Assembly: GCF_003576645.1 (NCBI RefSeq)
Contig: NC_044929.1
Location: 3,322,184-3,386,183, forward strand
DNA: 64,000 nt
DNA from: Ipomoea triloba
Lineage: Eukaryota; Streptophyta; Magnoliopsida; Solanales; Convolvulaceae
Reading direction: 5' to 3'
Under the pieces are notes generated by a model. The model worked only from the letters and a program-made list of their open reading frames with translations, had not been told where the DNA came from and did no database searches. A program made the position numbers and the translations under genes. Below, one piece after another: positions 1 through 12,053 of the stretch. Numbering within the stretch: position 1 is the first letter of the stretch; each line of letters begins with the position of its first letter.

Positions 1-1126
1 AACTGACAATCATGATGGCTACCTATTTATTATCCGACTAAGATGATCACCTTCGCTAATTTTGGGGATCAAAGTCACCCACCTCTATCAACCTCTAGAA
101 TGATGGTCACCTTGGGTTCAATATTTCAAATTTGGACCTCCACATCTATGACTATCACTGTGAGAACCATGGCTATCGAGTTTTTGGATAATTGTGGTTG
201 TCTAACAAGGAAGATGACTTCCAGCAATTTGCTGACGATTGTCTTTCAAAAGAAAAAGTAAAATTTTAAATTTTATATTAATAAATTATATTCAAAATTA
301 AATAATAATAATTTTACACTTAGGTTCGAAATCAACACAAGAAGTCCACATGCTCGCCATATCAACAATAACCTACTAGACAAGTTACGGTAAGATTTAT
401 CCTTTTTTTTAAAAAACATATTTAAGGGACTTAGGTAGAGATGTTTTTAATTAAGAAACTCGATTACACTATTTACTTCACTTATGGACAAAATTTTATA
501 AAATACAAAAGAAAATGATTTGGAAATTATCAAAAAAAAAAGTTAAAGTTAGAGATTAGAGTTATTTTGACCAATACATAGTATATAAAGTATACAAAAG
601 CTTATAGATTAAGTAAATTATTATTTTTTAGTTTTTAAATGACGAGAGAAACTCACAACAACAAACTTGACTAAGAGGTATTGGCAATAATTGTACTTAT
701 GATCTTCTAATACGAGAATAATGCTCTACTCACTCAACCCTCCTTTTGGAACAAGTATATTATTATTGTTGTTGTTGTTGTTGTTGTTGGAGGAGGAGGA
801 GGAGGAGAGAGATGGTGAGATGGATGAGAGAGGGAGTAGGAAGAAAAGAAAATAAATTTGCAGTAATCAGAGTTCTTTTGTAGGACCCGCGCGAAGAGAG
901 AGAGAAAAACAGGTGAGACTGTATATGCGAGTTGAGCGCACCAAGCAGGCCCAATTTTTTTCCTGACACAATTATTTCTTTTCTCTACTTAGGTAGGGGT
1001 GAGTTTCAAAAATAAAAACCAACCAAAGAGCAGGCTTTTTTAGCCCGTCCCGTAGACTTGGCGGGGTAAGCTAGCTTGGTGGGCCACACAGGCTTGTCGG
1101 CCAGCGTGCCAAAGTCATTTTATTAC

Positions 1127-1158
<32 letters not shown>

Positions 1159-1436
1159 GTGTGTGTGTGTAAAATGTTTGATGAACTTTAGAATTATTGT
1201 TTAATGTTTTAAAATTAGTACTTCTGTTATGTAACAAGTTATTTTAATTATTTTTATAGTCTACAAATGGTAAAACTTTTTTTTTGAAGGAACAAATGGT
1301 AAAACTTTTTTTTTGAAGGAACAAATGGTAAAACTTAACAAAGTAACAAACTAACAACTTTAGAACAAGAGAAACAAATGTCGGGTGGCGGGGGCCCGCT
1401 GGCGGAACGGGGCAGGCCAGCAAAACCTAGGTCAGA
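1..1436. other. AT-rich intergenic DNA with simple repeats
   Basis: No gene seen. It holds a (TTG)n tract followed by (GGA)n at about 760-806, an (ATT)n tract at about 1124-1156, and a 29-bp unit repeated about 2.5 times at 1263-1336. A sequence near 995 resembles a hAT end (TAGGGGTGAG), but I could not find a partner end. Confidence 0.6.
1263..1336. repeat. 29-bp tandem repeat, about 2.5 copies
   Basis: The unit begins ACAAATGGTAAAAC and carries a T8-9 run. It restarts at 1263, 1292 and 1321, an exact 29-bp period. Confidence 0.85.
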
Positions 1437-2690
1437 AAAGTGATTGGAGTAGTTTGCGACCAAAAGTTTCAAATTTTTAATCACTTTTAGGTGATCAGAA
1501 ATCTAAAATCTTTCTGCCGTGTCTCACAAATTAAAAAGTGGGAGGAAAAGTGATATTTGCTATTTTGTATAATTATTCACCCCTTATTCTAGTTGTTTTG
1601 AAGGTTATTTTATGTATCCTAGTGAAATTGGAAATTGTTTGTGTGTTATATTGTCCAAGTGCTGAATTATCTACAAGGAACAACAAAGTAAGAATATTGG
1701 AACATTTTAGACAAGTTCTGGAAGAAAAGCAAATTACAAGGAAGAATACAAGTTGGAAAAGAATTGAAAGATGCCTAATGGGCCAAGGCCCATCTACCTC
1801 CTATATATTTTACCTATTCTCTACAATTGAGGAGGTTCCCTTACAGAGTTCTGAACCCTAGTTTTTAGTTTATATTTTCCCCAGCATAGTTTAGACTAGT
1901 TTTACATTAGATTATTTTATTTCAAGATTGGAATCAAAGATTGAAGATTGGATTTGTTCTTTATCAGTTAAGTTCTCTTATTCCTTTATTACTTTCTTGC
2001 AATGTTTATGGTTATTAATTATTGCTTTGTTTTGTTTACTCCCATCATGCGAGAGTAGTTCGTTTATGGGTTTGGATTAGGGATCCATTGTTAATCTTGA
2101 TGTTCAATTCGTAATTAATTGCATAAAGGGATTGAATCTTTTACATAGGGTTTATGTTGATTTGGGGATTTCTTTCTACTTGTTATTGATTGATGGCCAC
2201 AATTAATTGCTAGTCTAGGAGAGGGATTCATTACAACGAAAGTTGGATGAGACCTCGAGCCTTACCAATTTCAACCTAATTTTCCTGCTAGGAAAGTAGA
2301 GGTAATTTTGGGGGCTTACAATGCTTAGGTGTTTAAGGTTATAATTGATGCATCACGACAGTGGGGCAATTTTAGCCTAATTCTCTTATTGATTACGAAA
2401 GTAGCTGAGTAGAATTCTTTTGTGCATTACCCATATATCCCTTGGTTAATTATTCTTTCCCTAATCCTGAGTTGGTTGGAACATCAAGATTACAATCCCC
2501 TAATCTAGCTCATACCTTTATTATATAGTTTTCACCTTAATTAATTGCTTTCTTTTATTCCACATCATTTAGTCTTTGTTACTTGGATTCTATAAATTCA
2601 TATACTCTAATGCCTGGTAATTCACACAGTTTCGTGCCATAACACCAATCCTCAGCGGAACGACATTACACCCTTTTCACACTAATCATT
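1437..2690 (+). mobile_element. Possible solo LTR or LTR-retrotransposon fragment
   Basis: A 1.2-kb non-coding stretch whose composition differs from its flanks. It has a TATA-like CCTATATATTTTACC followed by a leader-like AACCCTAG. Its right part (TCCTCAGCGGAACGACATT) resembles what I recall of LTR ends in the Ty3/Gypsy Tat/Ogre group. No gag-pol sequence, primer binding site or target duplication was found, so the class and both ends are tentative. Confidence 0.3.
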
Positions 2691-4212
2691 TGTGCTCATC
2701 AAAAAGCACAATGAATTTAGTTATATACTCTTTATTTTTAAGTAAAACATGGTACATATCAAACAAAAAGTCATAAAATAAAATTACTCCATAATATAAT
2801 AATATGTAATTATTAATTATGGGAATGAAATTCGAAAATTGCAACTGTATACAACGTACACTTTGAGTGGAAATTATTGCCGAAATATCAAACTCTGAGG
2901 TCCACATTAATGTAAAGATTTTTAATTTTCAGCTTTCAATCGTATCATCATTGGATGATCTAAGTCAAATGATTAGGTTCACTGCTTAGTTGGCACAATG
3001 AATTGAGGAAAAGGTGGTTGGATTAGTGAGTACTGATAGATGTTGTCTCACTATTTGTTTATTGATTTATTAACGAAATGAAGAAGTATATAAATAAAAA
3101 ATTACATATAGTGAGATTATGTTATTACAATGTATGGAGTGTGGATGTGATGACGCGGGTCCGTCAATTTTAGATGATTAGTATATGAAAAGTTCTAAAG
3201 TATCGATTAGCACATATGACTCTTATATCCAGAACCACGCACTCCTAAGTGAATAGTGAAAGTTTTGAGTTTGTATTGAGTACAAAATCAACACCGTCCA
3301 CATCATTTTCGACTTTGAGTTTTTACAAGAGTAACTTGTTATAAAAATATATGGTGAGAGTGATGAGAATAGAGCTCTTCAGGTACTTACTTTCCTTTAA
3401 GTTCTAAATCTCTCCCAGGTGCAACGAGGTACCAGACTTAATGGCAAGTAGATGAGTTCGAATTTGTTTTCTTCCAACGACAGATTCGAAGATACAACTA
3501 TAACTAGTTTGAATGCCAAGGAGAAAAGACACTGAAGATATATTCATATTTGCAAGTTCAAGCATTCAAAAGCTCAATCAAGTTCGACTCAAAGAGACAA
3601 CAAAGCGCATCAATATCTACTTAGAATGTTAAGTCTCTTAGTTGGAAATTCAACCTTTGTGTTGAAATTGTTGTATCTCTGCCATGGGTAGATAGAGGAA
3701 GAATAACATGGATGCTTGTGAAAATGTATGATTATTGTTCGATTTGTGAGTAAAGCACTACTTGGTGGTTCACTATAATTGTACTAGAGAAGTAGTTATA
3801 GTGAATTCTTCTTGGTTGATAGGGAAAGAGTTAAGTAGAAGGATTACATCATTTTTAAACTACTATAAAATATTGTCTCATTTACATTTTCGACATTTTA
3901 TTTTATATATTATCATCTCTCTCATTTGGGTTTTAACAAAACTTCTTTGAAACACATATTTTCCTCTGCATAATCTTTTACTAACACTTTGTTACATATT
4001 TCATTCTTATAAGGTGGTATGTTCCATTTGTCACTAAGGTAAAATATGATGATATCGTAGGTTGTTGTCCTCATTTTGCATATAACAACACATCACTAAA
4101 ATCATGTTCAATATGCTAATGCTTCTTACTATAACATTAGTATTTAGAAGGAGAAAGTTTAGGACTATATATATATATATGGCATATGATGATGAAATAA
4201 CATCTAGATATA
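2691..4212. other. Intergenic, no recognised feature
   Basis: AT-rich sequence with only short random ORFs. I see no domain-like translation, repeat array or terminal inverted repeat. Confidence 0.6.
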
Positions 4213-4333
4213 ATCTTCTAGTGGCACCCGGTGTCCCGGAAAACACTCTTACTTGGATGATGGGAGTGGCTTTGTGCTTCAGTAGGTTGAGAAAGTAGCT
4301 ATGAACAGATACTACATTGTAACAGAGACAAAA
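4213..4333 (+). mobile_element. SINE relic, internally deleted
   Basis: Matches the tRNA-derived SINE at 5405-5580 in its head (CTAGTGGCACCCGGTGTCCC) and its tail (GAACAGATACTACATTGTAA). The B-box segment between them is missing, so this copy is dead. Confidence 0.7.
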
Positions 4334-4344
4334 AATGTGGACAC

Positions 4345-4660
4345 GGGCTGGTTTAAGGTCGAAGTAACCCTGAATCGATCCAGGAAAGAAAAAAAGGTAT
4401 GGGCTTCACTAGGCATGGGCCGAACTTAGCCCGGACCGGTCTAGGTCCTTAAAAAAAGCCCGTAACCCAGCACGGGACCGTAATATTTTCCCTCAAAAAA
4501 ATGTGGGAAGCTCGTAACCCAGCACGGGACCATAACATTTGCCCTCTAGTTCAAGGTCGAACTAACCCTGAATCGGTCCAGGAAAAAAAAAGGTATGGGC
4601 TTCACTAGGCATGGGCCGAACTTAGCCCGAACCATTTGCCAAAGGCTAGACTAAGCCTGG
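4345..4660. repeat. Imperfect tandem repeat, about 198-bp period
   Basis: A block beginning AAGGTCGAAGTAACCCTGAA at 4355 recurs at 4553 with few changes. Between them a shorter unit (CGTAACCCAGCACGGGACC) occurs twice. It is rich in GGGCC/GGCCC words, like degraded hAT-type ends, but I could not define an element. Confidence 0.65.
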
Positions 4661-5388
4661 CCTCCAGCAGAGGCTACTGCTCGCCACGCTTAGATACAAC
4701 TTATAATTGTGGTAACATCCCTTTTTCATTTTTTTTTGCTTCGGCAACAGTATTAGATTTTCAAGTGAAAAAAAATTGTCCCTTTTTATTAACTGTTTGT
4801 GGTTTTTGAAATGGGGGTGTTACAATATATACATTAGTTTCAAATGAGAACCTCGGATTGTGTGTACCATTGTACACCGTTGATCTTGTGATTTATAATG
4901 TTTTTGACCTGTTAAATATACATCACCACTACGCCATTGCATCGGATGCACCACTGCACCATGCCAAACATCTCGACCGTCTGGTCACTCGGTAGATAGG
5001 AGTTCACACGTTCACTCCCAAACATAGATTTTTACCTAAACAGACCCTACATATATATACACACACAATCTGCAGTGAAGTGAGAATAGTATGGTAGTTG
5101 GAGTATAAAAATCCTAATCAAGGGGCCTAGGAGATGGACATGAGTGTTTGTAAATCTGTGAAGTAAACGAAGTAAACCCAAATTGTTTATTGTTTTTACA
5201 TGAAATTGTTTTCTAGACCTGTGACTTCCATAAGAATGGCGCATGGTCATGTTTTGTGTTGGACTGTTGGGGGCTCACAGTGATTGTGGTCCCACTTGCT
5301 ACATCATCTTGTCCATTGAAAATATTCTCTGATTGTCATCCCTCCAATCATAATGGCCTCATCTTGCCTAGCCCCATTGCCCAATTTT
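4661..5388. other. Intergenic, no recognised feature
   Basis: No supported gene. Words such as TCAAATGAGAACC near 4837 and CACTGCACCATGC near 4950 resemble end sequences of foldback repeats elsewhere in the window (8.7 kb, 54.2 kb); no complete element could be drawn. Confidence 0.5.
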
Positions 5389-5404
5389 AAATAGGAATGA
5401 GACT

Positions 5405-5580
5405 GCCAAAGACCTCGTGGTCTAGTGGCACTCGGTGTCCCGGTTTATACTCTTACATGAATGATGAAAGTGGGTTCGAGTCTCAGTGGAGGCAACTGTT
5501 GACTCTTTGTACTTCAGTAGGTTGAGAAAAAGTAGCTATGAACAGATACTACATTGAAATAAAATCAGTAGTACTAAAAA
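5405..5580 (+). mobile_element. tRNA-derived SINE with target-site duplication
   Basis: An internal pol III A box (GGTCTAGTGG, 5419-5428) and B box (GTTCGAGTC, 5474-5482) both fit the plant consensus, with about 55 bp between their starts. The body ends in GTACTAAAAAA. A 15-bp direct repeat, AATAGGAATGAGACT, flanks it (5390-5404 and 5581-5595), as expected after LINE-type target-primed insertion. The same family recurs at 4213, 38.1 kb (inverted), 47.3 kb and 62.6 kb. It has no coding capacity and would need a LINE partner. Confidence 0.9.
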
Positions 5581-5595
5581 AATAGGAATGAGACT

Positions 5596-6792
5596 ATCCC
5601 TAACATACCTCTATGTCTAAATCTTTCACCATTTCTTGGTTGGAAATAATCACCAACATATTTTCCTTCATTTGTGTTTTTCTGTTTGATACTTTTGCAA
5701 CACAACTCTATCACTTCTTTCAATCACCCTTTAATCATTATATTTAAACAGATTAATTAAATTATAGCAAGTGTTTCAAAAACTTCATCATTATGAATTT
5801 GGTTGGATTTTATAATTTTGTTTAAAACTTTACTTATAAGAATGATAGTTATGGTTTGTCAGTGCATCTAGCAATAAATCAAATAATATAAATTAGGAGA
5901 AGTTTCAAATAAATCCTTGAACTATTCATGATTTTTTTTTTTTGAAAGGATTCATGAAATTTCAATAATTAAGCCTTTGAATCATTAAAAAAATAACTTC
6001 AATTAGATACCTAAACTTAGAAAAAATACAATTAGCACAATTTGACTTGTTATTATAAATAATCCATAGGTTAAAGATTATTGGAATGTTACATCAATAT
6101 GTTTTGCTGACTTTGATGCTCAATAATAACAACAACAACAACAACAACAACTACCTTAAATTAGACTCTTAAACTTGTTCAAGAGGCTGATGTTCTCATC
6201 AACCATGTGCAGTGAACATATTTGACCTATAATTATATTTTACTCCTAAGTCACTTTTCATGTAGAATGCAGCTTATATTAATATTTTTTAAATATGTTT
6301 TTATAAAAATTAAAATAATAATATTCATTTATTAAAAAAATTAATTTTTTTTAAAAAAAATCATGGCAACCAAGCTGCCAATCGTCGATCGCAACTTGGC
6401 TGCCATGGATGAAGAACCTTGGCGGGCTACTCCATCCAATCTTTGGACGAAGAAGCCTACCATGGCATCTAAGCTGCCTTGGATGAAGAAGCTAGCTTGA
6501 CAAATAAGCCCGAGCTTCTCTATCAAATTAAATCAGGGAGAAGTGTCGTGCCGAAAAGTTTTTTTTTTTTAATTAACTTTTTAAAAAATATAGTTTTTTT
6601 TTTAATTTTTAAATAGGACTCCACGTAATATTCCATGAAAAGCAAAGTTGACAAGTTACTTTTTGGTAACCTGTTAAATAGGATTGTAAAAGTTTAACAA
6701 GCTTAAGGGTCTAACTGATTTTTTTCTTTTAATTTCGAGGGGCTAATTGAACTTTAGTTTATAGTTGGGGTATATTTGACCCTTATCCCTCC

Positions 6793-6844
<52 letters not shown>

Positions 6845-6938
6845 TATTGACAAATTAAATAATTTTAAAAATTAAAAATTAAAAAAAAAATGCTTGACCG
6901 CGACTACCATGACTTTTTGCAGTCAAGCTTTAATTTTT

Positions 6939-6969
<31 letters not shown>

Positions 6970-7148
6970 AAAATGAAATATTAAAAAAAAAAAAAGAAAA
7001 AAAAAAAAGAGAAGAGCATGGCCGCCAAACGCCATAGCAGAGGCAGACAAGCTTTTTTCATTTAAAGCAAAATATTTGTGTTTTTCAATAATAAATTAAT
7101 AATAATAATATATTATTATTATTTTTATATTATTATTATTTTTTATTA

Positions 7149-7188
<40 letters not shown>

Positions 7189-7219
7189 GTGGCGGCCAAG
7201 TTTTTTTTCATTTTAAGTA
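5596..7219. mobile_element. Left part of a decayed TIR element with microsatellites
   Basis: Sequence from about 5899 (CAAATAAATCCTTGAAC) matches, in inverse, sequence near 8480-8580 (revcomp CAAATAAGCCTTTGACTAA), suggesting an outer inverted-repeat element of about 2.7 kb into which the Mutator-like element at 7220-8456 inserted. The interior has (TAA)n at 6794-6843, (ATT)n near 6945-6964 and 7130-7188, and short GC-rich pieces around CATGGCNNCCAAGC that read as no known protein. Family and ends are uncertain. Confidence 0.4.
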
Positions 7220-8456
7220 AGAATAAGGGTCAAATTAGCCACTTAACCTAACGTGATAGTGCAATCAGGCCACCCAACCAAAAAAACGTGCAATTATATC
7301 ACTAAACAGCGCAAATTCATCCATTTTCACCTGCTAGCCGGTTTCTACCCTTTCTTCCCCGTTAAGTGCTGACATGGCTCATTACCTAGCAGTGTTTCAT
7401 TGTCTTTTTATATTTTCCTTTGTCTAACCTTCCATCCTGTAAGCAAAAAAACTTAGCCTTACCAAATTCCCTGACATGCTGAGAGGATGTATGGTGGCCG
7501 CGACTGCACCGACGCTTAAAAGATCCAAGAGGATGACAGGGAAATAAATGGAATTGGGCAGCAAAATCAAGGAATGAAGTTGCTTTGCTATTGTCCTTGT
7601 CCGACGGTCTCGCGATTTCTGGAATTACGCCGATGTTTTGATTGAAGAGACCAGCGATTTCTTCCGCTTCATCGTTCCGATCGACGGCGTTTAGCGACGG
7701 CGAATTGGTGGTCACCGTGCCTAAAGGGCCGCACGAAGAAGACGGCGAGGACGGCGATATTGAAGCTGAGCACCTTGTTTTTGTACAGTAATTCTTCAAC
7801 AAAACAAACCTGCGGCCATGGAGTTGACGAGAGAGCATAGACTGGGAAATTAAGAACCAGACTAGGAATCGATGAGAGTAGAGAGGCCGCCATGGTTGCG
7901 TGAGAGAATGAAGGAAGCAACGTCAAGAAATGGGTCGGAAGGGAGGTGTACAGAAGGGTGTTTGCTTCTGTATATTCCGGCTTCAGAATAGTACCATGGC
8001 TGCTGCTTCTTCCTTTTTCTGCTGATGAATTTCAGATTTTGCACATGTTTTTGTGAATATTGATGGGTTCTGGTATTGGAGCCCGAAAATCGAACATGAA
8101 TTTTTGCAGAAGTTGTCGCCATTGATTCCTTAGCTTGGAGACGCTCAGCTCTCACAATGCAATCACTCATTCTGTTTTACGTAATGAAATGGATTTGGGA
8201 AATTTGGTAGGGCTATGTAGTTTTGCACTTTTGCTTACACGTGGAAGGTTTGACCAAGCAAAATATTTGAAGGCAATGAAACATTGCCATGTAATCGGCC
8301 AGGTAAGCACTTAACCGGAAACAAGGGGTGAAAACCGGCTAGCAGGTGAAATTGAACGGATTTGCGCTATTCAGTGATGTAATTGAACGTTTTTTTGGTC
8401 AAGTGGCCTGATTGCACTTTCGCGTTACGTTCAGTGACCAATTTGACCCTTATTCC
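7220..8456. mobile_element. Mutator-like (Pack-MULE type) element
   Basis: Left end GAATAAGGGTCAAATT and right end AATTTGACCCTTATTC are inverted, and the similarity continues inward about 180 bp on each side (7220-7405 and 8270-8456), including CACCTGCTAGCCGGTTT near 7328 and its complement near 8330. A 9-bp direct repeat, TTTTAAGTA, flanks the element (7211-7219 and 8457-8465). Long TIRs plus a 9-bp duplication are the hallmark of Mutator-like elements. There is no transposase. The interior is more GC-rich than the flanks and carries host-gene fragments, so it is a non-autonomous gene-capturing element. Confidence 0.85.
7440..7995 (-). pseudogene. Captured 4-coumarate:CoA-ligase-like fragments inside the MULE
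   Basis: On the minus strand, 7992-7862 reads SEAGIYRSKHPSVHLP followed by DPFLDVASF and LIDS, close to the N-terminal part of plant 4CL-like acyl-CoA ligases (peroxisomal OPC-8:0 ligase relatives) as I know the family. It runs on in frame but hits stops near 7850. A second piece at about 7570-7450 reads LILLPNSIYFPVI then LLSVGAVAATIHPLS, the next conserved block of the same family. The roughly 230 bp between the pieces do not look like 4CL and may come from another gene. Stops, frame changes and loss of the AMP-binding motif mean it cannot make an enzyme. The exact parent gene is not known. Confidence 0.65.
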
Positions 8457-8465
8457 TTTTAAGTA

Positions 8466-9825
8466 AAATATACTTTTTTTTTAAGTTCAAGTGTCTAATT
8501 GAAACTTCTTTTAAAAAAAATAAAAAGTTTGGCGGCTTAATTACATTTTCATGAATTAGTCAAAGGCTTATTTGATCATTATAAAGTATGCCCAACAATA
8601 ACATAAAGTAAATTTAACGACATCATTAATTGAACCAATTATAAAAGTTAATGCACTTAGAATTCTCCTGGGGTGTGTTCTCATGGGATCTTAAGCATAT
8701 ATATATAGGGTTTAGTTCCTGTGCAGATAGGATTTTCTGTACGTTCACGCACCATTAGGTACACATAAATACACTACAAAGTGTTCAGAAATACATCATT
8801 AAATGTGGTGCATTGTTTTTGGTGCATTTTGTGCATTATATTCTGGTGCATTTACAAATGTTGTGTGATGCATTTATACATACTTGATGATTCAATTCGC
8901 ACTAACCGCATGAGAAGCTCTATCATCATTTGAACCAGTATCTATATATAAATAATATAATGACGATTAATTCGCAAAAGACAGGTGGATTGTCAGTATT
9001 GATTATAAAGTGAGATGCCTTTTTTATTTAAAAAAACATCATTTTTTCTTTTCCTTTCATTTTCACAACAAAGTACCAACCAGCAATCCACCAACAAATA
9101 AAAAGACAGAAAAGAAAGCTTAGTTGGTGTGACACTACTGAGTTTGTTTGTTATGTCTCTAATTCCTTCTTCTATTCTTACATCTCTATCTTTTAAAGTT
9201 GGGTATAAAATCACTTTTCACAAGAATTATTTAAATAATAATTAAATTACAATTAAAGCAATACATCCACAAAAATTTCATTTAAAAAGTTAAGAATTTA
9301 ATAAAAATTACATTAGTAAAATGGTCTAATCATTCTAATTTTAATTAGAGCAATCTTAATGGAGGTTTTTGGCGGGTTTTTTCTTGTTTTGTGTTGGAGG
9401 AGAGAGAGACTAATAAGGTAGAAGAGAGACAAAGTCAAATTTTTTAGGTAAAATTTAAATTAAAAAAAAAAAGAAAGAAAAGAAATGTGTGTATTTGCGT
9501 GCACGCATAGGGATGATCACAATTCGGTTCGAACTGCACCGGACATGTAGCAACTGAATTTAAATGTGCGTAAATTTTAGTTTTCGGTTTTGAAATGTAG
9601 TAAACCGGTCGGTTTCAGTTCTGAATCGGGAAAAAAAATCAAATCAAATCGACGGTTCAAACCAAAACTACCAATTTCAATTTATCATTTTTCAGAACCG
9701 TGAACTAACCATTTAGAATCGAAATCAAACCACAGTCATATCTATGCACGCATACAACCCAATTGGAGCATGCTTTTTACATGTTTGTTGAATGATTGGA
9801 GTAATAACTAGCTATAATATATATG
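8466..9825. other. Intergenic, repeat remnants
   Basis: Contains the right end of the outer TIR element (to about 8580). A GTGCATT-rich foldback-like stretch lies at about 8700-8940, and a segment rich in GGTTCGG/AACCGG words at 9515-9740 resembles the hAT-like element at 32.5 kb. No gene supported. Confidence 0.45.
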
Positions 9826-9829
9826 ACAA

Positions 9830-10720
9830 ATTTTTCTGGGGAGCATGGTCCAAAACAGTATCGTTTCTTTTAATGGAAAGAAACGATACTCATTCCATAT
9901 AATTAATTCTGCTTGTATAACATATTCAATTTTATTTTATATATACATTATAGTTTCATTTCAACACAAATAAAGTTTCATTTTGTTTCAAGTACAATTT
10001 CATTGGACATTATACAAACATTAGTCTTATTATATTGAGACTTGTTATTGAATTTTATTTTATACACACGGTAATTTTACTACAACACTACTAAATTATA
10101 ATTATAATTTAACTACGATTTCATTGGACAACATACACTCAAATATGTGAAACTGTTATTCAGTTTCATTTTATATACACTGTAGTTTCATTACAACATC
10201 ACTAAATTATAATTATAATCCAATTACGATTTCATTGGACAATATACACTCAAATATGTGAAACTGTTATTCAGTTTCATTTTATATACAATGTAGTTTC
10301 ATTACAACACAATTGAAGTGTCATTTTGATATAGCTACAATTTTATTTGACAATATACACTCAATATGTGAGACACGTTATTCAGTTTCTTTTTATACCT
10401 ATTGTAGTTTCTTTTCAGTACAACTAAAGTATCATTTCAATTCAACTACAGTTTCGTTTGACAATATACATTCAATATGTGAGACATGCTATTCAGTTTC
10501 ATTTTATGCATACTATAGTTTCATTTCAACAAGACTAAAGTATCATTTCATTTCAATTACAATTTCGTTTGACAATATACACTCAATATGTGATGCAAGT
10601 TATCTAGTTTTATTTTAGATACACTGTAGTTTCATTTTATTTTGAATACGAGATTTTTTAAATATAACGATCGTCGTTTTCGGACCATGTTCACAGCTGT
10701 GTGGACCATAGTCCATCGTA
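9830..10720 (+). repeat. Hairpin-ended element with about 120-bp internal repeats, copy A
   Basis: Begins with CATGGTCC, then a 14-bp-stem hairpin (AGTATCGTTTCTTT at 9857-9870, complement at 9877-9890, 6-nt loop). The body is about six diverged copies of a roughly 120-bp unit containing TTATTCAGTTTCATTTTATA and CAATATACACTCAAATATGTG. It ends near GTGGACCATAGTCC at about 10707. The same structure occurs inverted at 50.3-51.1 kb. No coding capacity: the reading frame at 10313-10618 is a by-product of the repeat. Probably a non-autonomous transposon, class unknown. Confidence 0.75.
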
Positions 10721-11416
10721 TAACTATTGAATATATATACATTGGGCTTAAAAAACCTACCTATTAAAAAATTGTACAAACTATTAATCATGGCTTTAGG
10801 TATAGTGAGGGGTTGAGGAAGAAGGAATGGGCATTAGTGCACACGTTTCAAGAGGAGAGTGGTGAATCGTGGCTTTCAGTCTGGCCGTTCACGCTTGCGG
10901 TCAACGGCGTCATTCTCCGTTGCTTGTCTTCATTTGGCCAATCAAACCCTTGCTAATCCTACTCGCATGCATTATTGCTCTACATTTTTTTTTTTTGGTT
11001 TGTCTCATATGCTAAAGGATAATATTTAATTAGAAGTATTAATTATTTTAATTGATGAATTAAAAATAATGTAGTTACAAAATTTTAAATGATATTTGTG
11101 GTATATAAATCTATACTACTAATAAAAATAAAATCTTACTTTTACAACTTGCCATCTAAACTAACTCCGAAGCTGTTACTATATAAAATTTAATAACTAA
11201 TTATGACAATTAAGCTAATAATTACAATAATAATATTATAATTACAATTAAACATGACTTGTTAGATTTTTTTAAAATAATTATTACAATTAATTTTTTT
11301 AATTATATATATATACTTAAGGTATATAATACTATAAGAACAAAATAAACTATTATTCATATTCTTTCATGTAATTACTGTAATAATTTTATGGTAAACT
11401 CTCCCCCTCCCTCCCC

Positions 11417-11449
<33 letters not shown>

Positions 11450-12053
11450 GAAGATATAAAAATATAATTGCACAATATTAGTATAATTACCTAATAATTA
11501 TTATTACAATAATTATCATAGTAATTACATAGAAAAATATAAATAATGATTTATTTTGTTCTTATAGTATTATAAGTGTATATATATATGTATAGTGCTG
11601 TTAATGGTGGATCCATGTTGATTATATGTGGTCATGCTGCTACTGTCAAGGTGTAATAGTTTTCACCAAATAACTTTGGTTTTTTCCCACAAGTGGCTTG
11701 TCCCTCTTTGTATGATGACTACTATTTTATTTGATCTATTTCAAAACAATCACTTTAAAGTTGACAAGAGACCTACCAAGAGGATATCCTAGCTTAGCAC
11801 ATTCAATGAAGCATCTCATGGTGTCACTAATATATCTATAACCCATCTAATATATTGTTAAACACTTCAATTGCATAAATCAAGAAACTACCATGGCTTT
11901 GCCAGCTAGGGTCACAAGGCGGGTTTCCCCAGTGGATACCCTCAAGTAGTGGTGGCTACACGTCACCTAAAAAATATAGAAAAAAAAGAAACTAACATGG
12001 TAAAAAGTCAATCCCATTTTCAAAAGGCTTTAATTACCAAGACAGCATTGAAG
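10721..12053. other. Intergenic, with a possible Helitron 5' end and an inverted repeat
   Basis: TCTATACTACTAATAAAA at 11110, preceded by A, looks like a plant Helitron 5' terminus; no matching CTAG end was found. Sequence around 11310-11355 (AATACTATAAGAACAAAATA) is inverted at about 11545-11583, giving a foldback. A (CT)n(AT)n tract lies at about 11402-11450. The last part, next to the PORR stop codon, would hold that gene's 3' UTR. Confidence 0.45.

Noticed and set aside
5419..5482. tRNA gene call from the A and B boxes
   Set aside because: The region does not fold into a tRNA cloverleaf by eye, ends in a SINE tail and has a target duplication; it is a SINE head.
10313..10618. 101-aa reading frame with repeated FDNIHSICE words
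   Set aside because: The protein repeats mirror the non-coding 120-bp repeat of copy A; no domain and no gene context.
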